DNA of 34,381 bases from the NCBI GenBank assembly GCA_947448695.1, contig CANFOL010000022.1:1-34381 (forward strand), written 5' to 3'. A program made the translations under genes and the position numbers. The stretch is from Burkholderiaceae bacterium (lineage in GTDB: Bacteria; Pseudomonadota; Gammaproteobacteria; Burkholderiales; Burkholderiaceae). Below are positions 9,539-18,730 of the stretch, in pieces; the first letter of the stretch is position 1, and every line of letters begins with the position of its first letter. The notes beneath the pieces were generated by a model, which searched no databases, was not told where the DNA came from, and was given only the letters and a program-made list of their open reading frames with translations.

Positions 9539-10156
9539 TTATGGCGCGATTTCTATCAGTATTTCATTTCTTCGCCAAGGTGGCAAAGTCCAAGGTGGGT
9601 TGTATCTTGCTAACTGAGGAGCGCCAATTGCATTTAACTGCTTATCGCTCATCCAAGTCCGTAATTGTTTTGTATTATTTTCTATTTTTTCAGCATTATT
9701 TAATCCAGAAAAAACCATTACTGCATAACGCTTACTTGGAATTTCTCTAATCTTGACTAAACTATTCTTAGGTTTAGGCAATGTTTCCATTGAATATTCT
9801 TTAGGCATTACAAATTGAACGCGCCAATTTTTTTCATCTGATTGATCCACCGTCACTGGTGCAGTCATGGCTATTTTTCTGGACTCAATCGTAACGGGGA
9901 CTGTCATCGCTATTTTGTTGGACTCTTTTTGTGCGCCCTCATTATTTCCAAAAATAAAATCCGCAATTAAACGAAAACCTTTATTTGAAGCCTCATCTCG
10001 AGACCCTTCCACCATCACTTCAGCAATCAACATGGATTCATATTGCCTTACCTCAAATGGTGCCTCTATATCGCTTGATACATATTTGGGTTCTTCAATA
10101 GCCATAGATAATGTGGAGATGAAGAATAAAGTTATTGCTAATAAACATTTGAGCAT
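9539..10156 (-). CDS. Exported SOUL-family haem-binding protein
   Basis: The 205-residue protein has an N-terminal signal peptide (MLKCLLAITLFFISTLSMA), so it is probably periplasmic. The mature part fits the SOUL/HBP fold. It starts with EVRQYESMLIAEVMVEGSRDEASNKGFR and has the family phrase KIAMTVPVT, repeated almost at once as KIAMTAPVT (around residues 82-99). WTLPPWRRNEILIEI is the conserved C-terminal strand. Relatives bind haem or tetrapyrroles. The role in bacteria is poorly known. It lies between DUF2236 (convergent) and the sulfurtransferase (divergent). Confidence 0.9.
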   Translation of the reverse strand: MLKCLLAITLFFISTLSMAIEEPKYVSSDIEAPFEVRQYESMLIAEVMVEGSRDEASNKGFRLIADFIFGNNEGAQKESNKIAMTVPVTIESRKIAMTAPVTVDQSDEKNWRVQFVMPKEYSMETLPKPKNSLVKIREIPSKRYAVMVFSGLNNAEKIENNTKQLRTWMSDKQLNAIGAPQLARYNPPWTLPPWRRNEILIEIAP

Positions 10157-10239
10157 TTCTTCTACCCTTTTTGGATTGCATTATGTTTCAAATCCTCTAT
10201 AGTTTAACTATTCTTTACACTTTAAATGAAATTACCTTC

Positions 10240-11094
10240 ATGAATTTAAATTCCACTCTCATTTCGGTTCAAGAATTACAAACCTACTTAAAAAGTCAAC
10301 CGGCTAATACGGTTATATTTGACTGCAGGTTCGATTTAAGTAAACCTCATTTAGGCTATCAACAATACCTTGAGGGACATATTCCTAGGTCTATTTATGT
10401 GGATCTTGAAAAGGACCTTTCTGGTTCAAAAAATAGATTACATGGCAGACACCCACTACCGGCGGCGAAAGATTGGGCTGATACAAGAGCACGTTTAGGA
10501 ATTTCTGAAAACACCATCGTAATTCTTTACGATTTTCAAGAAAACACCTATTCAGCTAGGATGTGGTGGATGCTTCAAGCAATTGGCCATCAAGCAATAC
10601 ATATTCTTGATGGCGGTTATGCAGAGTGGTTAAAACTAGGGGGCATAATTGAAAACGGTCCTAGCCTTAATCCTAAAGCACTACTCAGCCTGCCTATTAT
10701 CGAATATAAAGGCTTGATTCATATGTCTGATATACAACATAATATTAAAAATCCTAGTTTTCAGATTATGGATGCTAGAGCGCAGGAGCGCTTTAGAGGA
10801 GAAATAGAGCCTCTTGATCCAGTAGCAGGTCATATTCCAGGTGCTCTTAATAAACCATATAAAAGTAATCTAAATCAAAATAATCTATTTAAGACACAAG
10901 CAGAGTTGGCAAGGGAGTTTTCGAATATTGATTGTGCTCCGAATAAAGTTGTTCATCAGTGCGGTTCTGGGGTGACAGCATGCCACAATCTTCTTGCTAT
11001 GGAGCTAGCTGGCTTAAAGGGTTCTAAGTTATACGCTGGAAGTTGGAGCGAGTGGTGTAATCATCCTGCTAATCCGATAGCTACAGGAGCTTAA
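10240..11094 (+). CDS. sseA: 3-mercaptopyruvate sulfurtransferase (two-domain rhodanese)
   Basis: This tandem-rhodanese enzyme transfers sulfur from 3-mercaptopyruvate (or thiosulfate) to a thiol acceptor or cyanide in the cytoplasm. I chose the ATG at 10240 (284 residues). The frame is open upstream to 10171, but that extension is not conserved in style and would overlap the promoter of the divergent SOUL gene. Domain 1 contains IFDCRFDLSKP and EGHIPRSIYVDLEKDLSG. Domain 2 carries the active-site loop CGSGVTAC with the catalytic Cys at 241. CG(S/T)GVT is the mercaptopyruvate sulfurtransferase version, in contrast to CRKGVT of thiosulfate-specific rhodanese. Its stop lies 4 bp from that of feoB on the opposite strand. 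Confidence 0.92.
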   Translation: MNLNSTLISVQELQTYLKSQPANTVIFDCRFDLSKPHLGYQQYLEGHIPRSIYVDLEKDLSGSKNRLHGRHPLPAAKDWADTRARLGISENTIVILYDFQENTYSARMWWMLQAIGHQAIHILDGGYAEWLKLGGIIENGPSLNPKALLSLPIIEYKGLIHMSDIQHNIKNPSFQIMDARAQERFRGEIEPLDPVAGHIPGALNKPYKSNLNQNNLFKTQAELAREFSNIDCAPNKVVHQCGSGVTACHNLLAMELAGLKGSKLYAGSWSEWCNHPANPIATGA

Positions 11095-11098
11095 AACG

Positions 11099-12988
11099 TT
11101 AACCCAAACCAAATCGAATCGCGATTTGGTAAGTAATGAACGAGGCTAAGTAAGCTAAAGAAAATAAATACGTCAGCATGATTAAGGGGATTTTATAGCC
11201 GCCAGTTTCACGCTTCACTACCGCTATCGTTGATAAGCATTGTGGTGCAAATACAAACCAAACAAGCAATGACAAAGCAGTTGCTAATGACCATCCTTGT
11301 TGTAATAACGGGGTTAATGCTTCTTCTGCACTTGTTGCTTGACCAGCAATTGCGTAGACTGTTGCTAAGGAACTAACGACTACCTCTCTCGCAGCTAACC
11401 CAGGTACTAAAGCAATACTAATCTCCCAATTAAAACCAATTGGCGCAAATACGACGGCTAATGCTTTTCCTAATATACCGGCATAACTGTATTCAATATC
11501 GGGGCCAACTGCCCCAACAGGTGGATTTGGATAACTTGCTAAAAACCACAATGCAATTGTTAGAAATAAAATTGTGCCACCAACGCGTTGTAAAAAAATA
11601 ATGGTTCTTTGCCATAAACCGATCACTACATTTTTGACACTAGGCATGTGGTAACTTGGCAATTCCATCATCAATGGATGAAATACTTTTTGAGAACTTA
11701 AAAATGTTTTCAATATCCATGCCACAATCATCGCCCCTAAAATACCTGCAATATATAAAGCAAACAAAACGAAACCTTGTAATTCAATTCCGAAGGCAAT
11801 TTTTTGGGCCGGTATAAATGCGCCAATTAAAAGTGCGTACACAGGTAACCTGGCAGAACAAGTCATTAACGGCGCAATTAAAATAGTGACTAATCGATCT
11901 CTTGCATTACTGATTGTTCGTGTCGCCATTATTCCCGGGATAGCGCACGCAAAACTTGACAACAATGGAATAAATGATCTGCCAGATAAACCCACGGACC
12001 CCATTAATCTGTCAAGTAAATATGCTGCCCTAGGAAGATATCCACTTTCCTCCAAAATGAGAATAAAGAAAAATAGGATAAGAATTTGCGGTAAAAAAAC
12101 TAATACGCCTCCAACTCCTGCAATAACTCCATGAACGAGAAGACTCTGCAACCAACCTTCAGGAATTAAATTGGATATGAACCGACTTACCCAATCTGTA
12201 GCGCTTTCAATGATTTCTTTTGGATACTCTGCCCAAGAAAATACCGCCTGAAATATAAAGAACAATACGATAAATAAAATGATCGGGCCAAAAATTGGAT
12301 GCAATAAAGTTCGATCAATTTGATCACTAATTGGATCAGCCATCATTTGATTTAATCCCATTCTTTGCAATATTCCTTGAACAACTATATTGTCTGCCTC
12401 TATGGGGCGATGATTAGAATTTTCTGATGTTGCTGTTAAAGCATGTCCTTTAAAGTCGAAGGATGATAATTTTTCTCTAAGAGCTTTATCACCATTAGCT
12501 TGAACTCCAATAGACTCCACAATCGGTAAATGTAATTCTTGCTCTAGTTGAGAAAGATCAATATGAATACCTCTTTTTTTTGCTAAATCCATCATATTGA
12601 TAACAACGATACAGGGTAGTCCCATTCTTTTTACAGCAAGCACAAGCCTTAAATTTCTACGTAAGTTCGTTGAATCTAAAACGCATAAAACCAGATCTGG
12701 TTTCTTTTCTCCAGACGCACGACCAAGTAACACATTACAAGTTACCTGTTCATCCAATGATCTTGGATACAAACTATAAACACCTGGTAAATCTAAAATT
12801 CGTAAAGATTGATTACCTAAATCTAATTTTCCTTCTTTACGCTCTACAGTTACTCCCGCATAATTTGCAACCTTTTGCTTACCGCCGGTCAATAAATTAA
12901 ATAAGGAAGTTTTACCGCTATTAGGATTTCCAACTAAAGCGACTAAGGGTTCTTTGGGGAAAAAATGGATTTTTGATTCAGACATCAT
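11099..12988 (-). CDS. feoB: Ferrous iron transport protein B
   Basis: FeoB is the GTPase-linked inner-membrane transporter for Fe(II). The N-terminal G domain has G1 GNPNSGKTSLF (20-30), switch I YAGVTVERKEG, G3 DLPGVYSL and G4 NMMD. It is followed by a short GDI-type helical region and a C-terminal polytopic domain with two Gate repeats (family phrases FVFLPQILILFFF and CARLPVYALLIGAF). The length of 629 residues is shorter than the 773 of E. coli and lacks the C-terminal FeoC-like extension, as in many betaproteobacteria. It starts with two adjacent ATG codons and overlaps feoA by 11 bp, indicating coupled translation. A 9-bp hairpin sits over its last codons (11108-11130). Confidence 0.96.
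   Translation of the reverse strand: MMSESKIHFFPKEPLVALVGNPNSGKTSLFNLLTGGKQKVANYAGVTVERKEGKLDLGNQSLRILDLPGVYSLYPRSLDEQVTCNVLLGRASGEKKPDLVLCVLDSTNLRRNLRLVLAVKRMGLPCIVVINMMDLAKKRGIHIDLSQLEQELHLPIVESIGVQANGDKALREKLSSFDFKGHALTATSENSNHRPIEADNIVVQGILQRMGLNQMMADPISDQIDRTLLHPIFGPIILFIVLFFIFQAVFSWAEYPKEIIESATDWVSRFISNLIPEGWLQSLLVHGVIAGVGGVLVFLPQILILFFFILILEESGYLPRAAYLLDRLMGSVGLSGRSFIPLLSSFACAIPGIMATRTISNARDRLVTILIAPLMTCSARLPVYALLIGAFIPAQKIAFGIELQGFVLFALYIAGILGAMIVAWILKTFLSSQKVFHPLMMELPSYHMPSVKNVVIGLWQRTIIFLQRVGGTILFLTIALWFLASYPNPPVGAVGPDIEYSYAGILGKALAVVFAPIGFNWEISIALVPGLAAREVVVSSLATVYAIAGQATSAEEALTPLLQQGWSLATALSLLVWFVFAPQCLSTIAVVKRETGGYKIPLIMLTYLFSLAYLASFITYQIAIRFGLG
11108..11130. other. Hairpin at the convergent feoB / sseA 3' ends
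   Basis: ACCAAATCG and CGATTTGGT form a perfect 9-bp stem with a 5-nt loop inside the last codons of feoB, just past the sseA stop. No T-run follows on either strand, so terminator function is uncertain. Protection of the converging 3' ends is possible. Confidence 0.35.
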
Positions 12989-13226
12989 CTTTGAGGTCTT
13001 CCACCTCGATTAATTCTGCTTCTTGCTTGCGAAGAGCAAAAGTTGATAAACCTATACGGATCATCATCGGATCACCACCAAAGAAGTTTTTTCGAAGAAC
13101 AGTTACCTTTTCGCCTGGAATAAAACCAATTTCAGCGAGTTGATGCTCAATCTCGGGCATCAAGGCAAAGGAATTCACCTTTTTCACTCTTTGAGTGAGG
13201 TTAACTGACAGTTGGTCTAGTCTCAT
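12978..13226 (-). CDS. feoA: Ferrous iron transport protein A
   Basis: This small 82-residue cytoplasmic SH3-like protein is required for FeoB activity. Family features are EHQLAEIGFIPGEKVTVLRKN (about 26-46) followed by GGDPMMIRIGLSTFALRKQEAELIEV. It is the first gene of feoAB, and its stop lies inside the start of feoB. A Fur-like site lies just upstream, so repression by iron-loaded Fur is likely. Confidence 0.95.
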   Translation of the reverse strand: MRLDQLSVNLTQRVKKVNSFALMPEIEHQLAEIGFIPGEKVTVLRKNFFGGDPMMIRIGLSTFALRKQEAELIEVEDLKDDV

Positions 13227-13262
13227 TTAAAAATACGATGATTAGTCATCATTGCATTATAA

Positions 13263-13281
13263 ACGAGAATCGTTATCATTT
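13263..13281 (-). promoter_or_regulatory. Probable Fur box of feoAB
   Basis: On the minus strand the 19-mer AAATGATAACGATTCTCGT resembles the Fur consensus built on GATAAT hexamers (ATGATAA-N-GATT core). It lies about 37 bp upstream of the feoA ATG. A second imperfect inverted repeat, GATGATTAGTCATC (13237-13250), lies between it and the gene. The match is by eye and partial. Confidence 0.5.
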
Positions 13282-13295
13282 GCATTAATGATCAT

Positions 13296-13916
13296 CTAAA
13301 ACTCTAAGTCAGTTTGTCCTTTTAAACCGTAGAAACTTTGGTTTTGATCCGCTATCGAAATTTGTCTTGAACCTGGCTCTATAGTTATTTTATCTCCTGC
13401 TTGTATAGCCCCTGTTTTTATCACCCGTAAATACCAGCCTGAGAAACCAGATTGAGCCATTGTTTTAGCGGCTGCTTTAAAGTTCATTTTGATATTTAAT
13501 TTAAAACAGGGCTCTCTAAACTTTGTTACCTGAAGGATTGTTTTGCCAACGTGCCAGTTATCGCCAATAAAAACATCCCTCTCCAACAAGCCACTTACTG
13601 TAAGATTTTCTCCGAAGAAGCCATGTGGCATATTACTATTAGGGTCGTAATAATTTTGCCTTACTAAACAATCTTTCCAAAATGCGTAATGTTCAATCGC
13701 ATATGCATAGATGGCTTTTTCAATGCCTCCATGAACTTGAAGGTTAGATTGCTCATCACCATCAACTCCGAGTTGACCAATTGTCATTTCAATAGCATTA
13801 TTTTGATTACTTACTGGTGTTTTACGAATGGCAGAATAAATTACAGGAGCTGCATCTTTTAGGGGTTGAATTAAGGGCTGAACTTTACCAACTGAAATTG
13901 AACATATTTGTGGCAT
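13296..13916 (-). CDS. MOSC domain protein (YiiM-like)
   Basis: The 206-residue protein fits the MOSC family (molybdenum cofactor sulfurase C-terminal-like). Visible parts are VDGDEQSNLQVHGGIEKAIYAYAIEHYAFW, GFFGENLTVSGLLERDVFIGD and FREPCFKLN. The last carries the conserved cysteine thought to bind the Mo-cofactor ligand. GFSGWYLRVIKTGAIQAGD is the C-terminal strand pair. E. coli YiiM reduces N-hydroxylated compounds such as 6-N-hydroxylaminopurine, so detoxification is a plausible role. It is transcribed divergently from the nitrilase gene (44 bp apart). Its stop is 69 bp from feoA, so read-through into feoAB is possible. Confidence 0.88.
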   Translation of the reverse strand: MPQICSISVGKVQPLIQPLKDAAPVIYSAIRKTPVSNQNNAIEMTIGQLGVDGDEQSNLQVHGGIEKAIYAYAIEHYAFWKDCLVRQNYYDPNSNMPHGFFGENLTVSGLLERDVFIGDNWHVGKTILQVTKFREPCFKLNIKMNFKAAAKTMAQSGFSGWYLRVIKTGAIQAGDKITIEPGSRQISIADQNQSFYGLKGQTDLEF

Positions 13917-13960
13917 ATTCTTACAATCATAAAAAGATTAATAAACAAGGAGGCAATTTT

Positions 13961-14800
13961 ATGAGTATATCTATAGCTGTTGTACAGCCTATTTCTTTTG
14001 CACCACCAAACGACCACCAAAATCTTCAATTGGCTAAAGAGTTTATAGAAAAAGCAGCTCGCGACGGTGCCGCATTTGTAGCATTTCCAGAATCATTTCC
14101 AGGTCCTTGGAGAATGCCCGCGCATTACAACCCTATCCCCCAAATGTTGGAATTTGCTGCAAAGTTTCATATTCATATTGTTTTTGGAACCATTGAGCCA
14201 ATCGATATCGATACCCAAACTGCCTACAACTTGATCGTGATGGCTTATCCAGATGGTAAAACTGTAGCTAAATATCGTCGAACTCATCCCAGCGGGCCAT
14301 GGATTTACACTGGCGGCACAGCATGGGAGTTTCAATATACAGCCGCAAATGAATTTCCTGTTTTTGATACGGTGCATGGCAAAGTTGGTTTGATGATGTG
14401 TTCCGAGGTTTTTATGCCTGAAATATCACGCGGGATGGCATTACGTGGTGCTGAAATTTTATTTATGCCTGCGGGAGTTAATAAGAGAAAACTTTGGCCA
14501 ACCTGGCGTAATTTGACCTGGTCTAGAGCAATCGAAAATCTTGCCGTTGTTGTTACCAGTCAAAATATGTTCTCCCTTGATGATCTTGGTCTTGCAATGG
14601 TCGCCGGTCCTGAAGACATCTATTTTGAAAGTCAAAGCCCTTGTTATAGCGTTGTAGAAATTGATTTGGAGCGTATACGAACATTGCGCGCAGGTAAGGA
14701 TTCACTTACATCCTCTTTTACTTGTGGTGCAAAAGAAGGCATTTTGTCTGAGCCGTGGCAAAGGCCTGAACTATATGATCAGTTCTACCCAGGTTCATAA
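13961..14800 (+). CDS. Carbon-nitrogen hydrolase (nitrilase superfamily)
   Basis: This is a cytoplasmic amidase/nitrilase-fold enzyme of 279 residues hydrolysing a C-N bond. The Glu-Lys-Cys triad is complete: E44 in AFPESFPG, K104 in VAKYRRTHP and C147 in LMMCSEVFMPE. I chose the ATG at 13961 because an ideal AAGGAGG ribosome site (13947-13953) precedes it by 7 nt. The frame is open further upstream to 13817, but that part would run through the divergent MOSC gene. The exact substrate is unknown. TWRNLTWSRAIENLAVVVTSQN and the aromatic-rich tail suggest an aliphatic amidase/cyanide-type branch only loosely. Confidence 0.9.
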   Translation: MSISIAVVQPISFAPPNDHQNLQLAKEFIEKAARDGAAFVAFPESFPGPWRMPAHYNPIPQMLEFAAKFHIHIVFGTIEPIDIDTQTAYNLIVMAYPDGKTVAKYRRTHPSGPWIYTGGTAWEFQYTAANEFPVFDTVHGKVGLMMCSEVFMPEISRGMALRGAEILFMPAGVNKRKLWPTWRNLTWSRAIENLAVVVTSQNMFSLDDLGLAMVAGPEDIYFESQSPCYSVVEIDLERIRTLRAGKDSLTSSFTCGAKEGILSEPWQRPELYDQFYPGS

Positions 14801-14847
14801 CTATTCTATTTACATATACTTTCTTGAATTTAAGTTATGATTCATTG

Positions 14848-14868
14848 CCCTGAATATGATATTCAGGG
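14848..14868 (+). terminator. Hairpin between nitrilase and ABC-F genes
   Basis: CCCTGAATAT-G-ATATTCAGGG is a perfect 10-bp inverted repeat around one central base. The downstream sequence is AT-rich but has no uninterrupted T-run. It may terminate the nitrilase transcript or be an operator for the ABC-F gene 25 bp further on. Confidence 0.45.
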
Positions 14869-14892
14869 TATTTATAACTTTTATTCTTATTC

Positions 14893-16851
14893 ATGATTCA
14901 ACTCAAAAACATTGTTTTACGCCGGGGTGCAAAAGCGGTCTTACAACAAGCCTCTTTAACCATTAATCCAGGCGAGAAAGTAGGCTTAGTTGGTCGCAAT
15001 GGTGCTGGAAAGTCCTCTTTATTTGCCTTGCTAAACGGTTCTTTGCACGAAGATCAAGGCGAATTTTCAATTCCAAAACAGTGGCGCATGGCTCAAGTTG
15101 CTCAAAACATGCCTGAAACGGATCAAAATGCAACTGACTTTGTTATCGATGGAGATGTTTTACTTTTAACAGCAAAACAGTCTGTTGAAGAGGCTGAGCT
15201 TTTAGGTGATGGAGATGCTATTGCGAATGCTTATATGCACTTATTTGATAGTGGCGCAAATGATGCTCAATCTAGAGCCCAATCTCTCATTCTTGGTCTT
15301 GGGTTTAAGTTAAGTGAACTAAACAATCCCGTAAATAGTTTCTCAGGTGGTTGGCGCATGCGTTTGCAACTGGCTAGAGCCTTAATGTGTCCTTCTGACT
15401 TATTACTTCTTGATGAACCAACCAACCACCTAGATCTTGATGCCCTTGTTTGGTTAGAAGCATGGCTAAGGAAATATCAAGGCACTCTTCTAGTCATCAG
15501 TCATGACCGTGAGTTTTTAGATAGTGTCACTCAAGTTACTGTTCATATTGAAAACTGTAATTTGAATCGTTATGGCGGAAACTATAGCTCTTTCGAGGAT
15601 CAACGCTCAGAGCAAATGGCTTTACAGCAGAGCGCTTTTTCAAAACAACAAGAAAAGATTGCTCATCTACAAAAATTTATTGCTCGCTTTAAGGCCAAAG
15701 CAAGTAAAGCAAAACAAGCTCAAAGTCGTGTAAAAGCTCTTGATCGTATGGAAAAAATTGCCCCATTATTATCAGAGGCGGATTTTACTTTTGAATTTAA
15801 AGAGCCTGCTAATTTACCAAACCCCATGTTAGTTTTACAAAATGTAGAGCTTGGCTATATCAATACCCATCATCCTGAAAACAATATTGTGATTGTTCGT
15901 GATGTTAATAAATCTGTGCTTGCCGGCCAACGTATAGGTATTTTAGGTGCGAACGGTCAAGGCAAATCAACCCTAGTAAAAACGATTGCAAGAACTATTC
16001 CTCCACTATCCGGAGAAATTACCGAAGGCAGAGGCCTTCAAATTGGTTACTTTGCTCAACAAGAGTTAGATATTTTGCAAGAGAATGATAACCCTCTCGA
16101 ACATATGATTAGTCTAGTTAAAAAAGTAACTTTAGAACGAACCCTATCAGGGCAAGGTACTAGAGAACAAGATTTACGTTCTTTTTTAGGTATGTTTAAT
16201 TTTAGTGGGGATATGATTTTTCAAAAAGTTGGCAGTATGAGTGGCGGTGAAAAGGCACGGCTTGTATTGTGCATGATTGTTTGGCAAAAGCCTAACTTAC
16301 TTCTTTTAGATGAACCGACTAATCATCTCGACTTAGCAACTCGAGAAGCCTTATCAATGGCTTTAAATGAATATGAAGGTACTGTCATGTTAGTCAGTCA
16401 TGATCGAGCACTGTTAAGAGCCGTTTGTGATGAGTTTTGGATGGTTTCTCGTGGCAAGGTCTATCCATTTGAAGGTGATTTAGAGGATTATCAACAATTC
16501 CTCCTGGATGAAGCCAAGCGGCAACGTGATGAGGCAAAAAAACTATCTTCCCAAACTTCTATGACTTCGCCGACCATCATTGAAAATCTAATTACTACAG
16601 CACCAACTAAAAAACCTTTTTTATCATCTGAACAAAAAAAGATTAAAAAACGTCTTGAACAATTAGAAAATCAAATCAGTCAAGATAATCATTTAATTTC
16701 CGAGTTAGAGAGTCAAATTTCTCAATCTAAAGAGATTACCCAGATCACTCAACTGGGTATTGAACTTGCAAAGATTCAAAAATCTTTACAAAAAAATGAA
16801 GAAGAATGGGTATTGCAGAGCGATCAATTTGAAAAAATGTTTAATAGTTAA
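14893..16851 (+). CDS. ABC-F family ATPase (YheS/Uup-like)
   Basis: This is a 652-residue soluble protein with two ABC ATPase domains and no membrane segments, typical of ABC-F proteins that act on the ribosome. Domain 1 has Walker A GRNGAGKSS (about 36), signature SGGWRMRLQLARAL and Walker B LLLLDEPTNHLD. Domain 2 has GANGQGKST, SGGEKARLVLC and LLLLDEPTNHLD. The linker between them (about 235-290) is rich in K/Q/A (KFIARFKAKASKAKQAQSR), the P-site tRNA-interaction motif of the family. A C-terminal coiled coil (about 575-652) follows, as in YheS and Uup. I favour YheS over Uup from the N-terminal sequence. An antibiotic-resistance role is not indicated. Confidence 0.93.
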   Translation: MIQLKNIVLRRGAKAVLQQASLTINPGEKVGLVGRNGAGKSSLFALLNGSLHEDQGEFSIPKQWRMAQVAQNMPETDQNATDFVIDGDVLLLTAKQSVEEAELLGDGDAIANAYMHLFDSGANDAQSRAQSLILGLGFKLSELNNPVNSFSGGWRMRLQLARALMCPSDLLLLDEPTNHLDLDALVWLEAWLRKYQGTLLVISHDREFLDSVTQVTVHIENCNLNRYGGNYSSFEDQRSEQMALQQSAFSKQQEKIAHLQKFIARFKAKASKAKQAQSRVKALDRMEKIAPLLSEADFTFEFKEPANLPNPMLVLQNVELGYINTHHPENNIVIVRDVNKSVLAGQRIGILGANGQGKSTLVKTIARTIPPLSGEITEGRGLQIGYFAQQELDILQENDNPLEHMISLVKKVTLERTLSGQGTREQDLRSFLGMFNFSGDMIFQKVGSMSGGEKARLVLCMIVWQKPNLLLLDEPTNHLDLATREALSMALNEYEGTVMLVSHDRALLRAVCDEFWMVSRGKVYPFEGDLEDYQQFLLDEAKRQRDEAKKLSSQTSMTSPTIIENLITTAPTKKPFLSSEQKKIKKRLEQLENQISQDNHLISELESQISQSKEITQITQLGIELAKIQKSLQKNEEEWVLQSDQFEKMFNS

Positions 16852-17456
16852 GCATTTTCTCAACTACTTACTCTCATCATTACATTGCTCGAAGAGGCAA
16901 AATGATGTCCATGAGTCAAGTAAATGCGTATGCTGCAAGTAAGCCAAAACCTTTACTATTCACCTTCAAAAACAACCATGCTAATCCTCAAAATGGTAGT
17001 GGTTTACAAGAGGTTAAAAAGGGCCTCCAAGTCTCCCCCCCTCCCCCAATGAGTAAAGTTGAAACAACAATCCATATCAAAATGCCCCAACTTTAAAATA
17101 TAGCGCGATTTCTTGCTTTATTATTGTTTAAATATTTAGAATAATTTATATGTTTCTCTCATTATTTCTTTATCGTTTTTTGTGATCTTTTCAATAGCTT
17201 CAGACATGGGTGGTGATATTGACCTATACCGAAATAAAGCTATCAATGATACTGACGCCAAAATTCTAATTACACTGAAGGTCTTAATGAGTCTAGTGTA
17301 GCGTCTGCATTTTGGCAACCATATCTTGCATTTATCGCAACGCTTCTCTAATAGAAATTTAATCTCACAAGATAGCGCTTGTATAACATTAAGGGGGATA
17401 AGCTAATTTTTAAATACTTAATTAAATAATGTTGGACGTCTTATCGATATAAAAGC
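16852..17456. other. Gene-poor spacer with a possible gene remnant
   Basis: About 600 bp without a convincing gene. An ORF of about 64 codons (16902-17096, plus) has a GAGG site at 16894-16897. Its start (MSQVNAYAA then LLFTFKNN) recalls the N-terminus of YahK-type zinc alcohol dehydrogenases, but the similarity stops after about 30 residues and the rest is a Pro-rich, C-tract-containing sequence. I treat it as a possible relic, not a gene. The rest of the stretch shows nothing I can name. Confidence 0.35.
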
Positions 17457-18440
17457 TTAATGAGTAATATCTAATAAAACATGACCAATTTTTTTTCCTG
17501 TCTCGACTAATTCATGTGCTAAAACGATATCTGATAAGGGAAATTGTTGAGCAATATTAAATATTGGGTTTGTCTGACTCAACCATAATCGGATACCTTG
17601 AAACACCTCTTCTCTTTCTTGGGAAGAAATACTGTAGACCAAGGTAAATTTAAGGGTAATATTTTTGGTCATTAGGTTCATAATGGGCAATGGTAAATCT
17701 GGCTGATTAACATAGGCATACATCACACTAATGCCCCCTACCTTTAATATTTGATGGCAAGTCTGCATGTTTGCACCGAAATCAACTTCAATAATTCGAT
17801 CTACTCCTAATTGATTAGTGATTTGCATGATTTGATCAACAACATTATTTTGTCGATAATTAATAATCTCATCAGCACCTGCTGCTTTTGCAATAATCGC
17901 TTTTTCTTCTGAACTAACACTAGTAATAACTTTTGCGCCACCCCATTTTGCAAGTTGAATGGCGTAATGTGCAACAACACCGGCGCCACCAACAATATAG
18001 ATTGTTTTTCCATGAATTGGTCCATCAGAAAATAGGCAGCGATAAGCAGTCATGACTGGAATCCCTAAACAGGCGCCTTGAGCGTAACTAAGATTATCTG
18101 GAAGCTCTTGAGCCATCCAATCTTCGACTAGGGTGAACTGAGCTGAAGTACCATATTGACGATGATAGGCTGCATTGAACACCCAAACTCGCTGCCCAAT
18201 TCGATCTTTTGATACACCCTCTCCTACTTCTTCAATAATTCCAGCTCCATCACTTCCCGGCACTTGAAATGAGGCTACCAGTGGTCTTGACCCCCTCCTC
18301 ATTTTGTAATCAGATGGATTGACTCCCGACTTGAACAACCTGATCAAAACTTGGCCTTTTGTGAGTTGAGGAATCGCTATTTCCTCTACTTGCAAAACCT
18401 CCTCAGCACTTCCAAATTTCGAATAAAATCCAGCAAACAT
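17457..18440 (-). CDS. Zinc-free MDR alcohol dehydrogenase / NADPH:quinone oxidoreductase
   Basis: This 327-residue medium-chain dehydrogenase/reductase is of the quinone oxidoreductase type. The N-terminal GroES-like domain includes GVNPSDYKMRRG and the VPGSDGAGIIEEVGEGV motif (about 60-76). The Rossmann domain has a nucleotide-binding loop VGGAGVVAHYAIQLAKWGGA, where the usual AxxGxxG motif reads GGAGVVA, and NYR near the expected NADPH-phosphate contact. The catalytic and structural zinc cysteines of true alcohol dehydrogenases are absent. It probably reduces quinones or other alpha,beta-unsaturated carbonyls with NADPH. It is transcribed alone on the minus strand. The 18441-18730 spacer upstream shows only AT-rich promoter-like sequence. 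Confidence 0.88.
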   Translation of the reverse strand: MFAGFYSKFGSAEEVLQVEEIAIPQLTKGQVLIRLFKSGVNPSDYKMRRGSRPLVASFQVPGSDGAGIIEEVGEGVSKDRIGQRVWVFNAAYHRQYGTSAQFTLVEDWMAQELPDNLSYAQGACLGIPVMTAYRCLFSDGPIHGKTIYIVGGAGVVAHYAIQLAKWGGAKVITSVSSEEKAIIAKAAGADEIINYRQNNVVDQIMQITNQLGVDRIIEVDFGANMQTCHQILKVGGISVMYAYVNQPDLPLPIMNLMTKNITLKFTLVYSISSQEREEVFQGIRLWLSQTNPIFNIAQQFPLSDIVLAHELVETGKKIGHVLLDITH

Positions 18441-18730
18441 ATTACCCTTTCAGCATCATTTAAATGCATTCAATCAAGTTTTTAAAAAGACATGCGTATA
18501 GGTATTTCTATTAAATGATAATTAATATTCGAAAACTCAACCAGCCCCCAAAAAAGATACTTGGTCTATTTATTAAGTTAACACTTTTTAAGTAGACTCG
18601 GTTGAATTTATATTACCTTACGTTTCTAAATTAGAGCTTCCTAGAGTAAAAATAATTCAGGGAATGAAAGCAAAGTTATTGCGATTCATTCACTCTCAGA
18701 ATAAAAATAAATTCATTGATCCAGGCTTTA

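Noticed and set aside
9867..9960. Internal duplication in the SOUL protein (KIAMTVPVT / KIAMTAPVT)
   Set aside because: This doubled phrase is a normal feature of the family, not a recent repeat.
10171..10239. Longer N-terminus for the sulfurtransferase
   Set aside because: The 23 extra residues are hydrophobic and unlike the family, and they occupy the promoter space of the divergent SOUL gene. The ATG at 10240 gives a normal rhodanese start.
13817..13960. Longer N-terminus for the nitrilase-superfamily protein
   Set aside because: It would run 100 bp through the divergent MOSC gene. The ATG at 13961 has a near-perfect AAGGAGG site and starts directly with the family's first beta strand.
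17136..17318. Minus-strand ORF of 60 codons
   Set aside because: No ribosome site and no recognisable motif. It lies in an AT-rich spacer and is likely chance.
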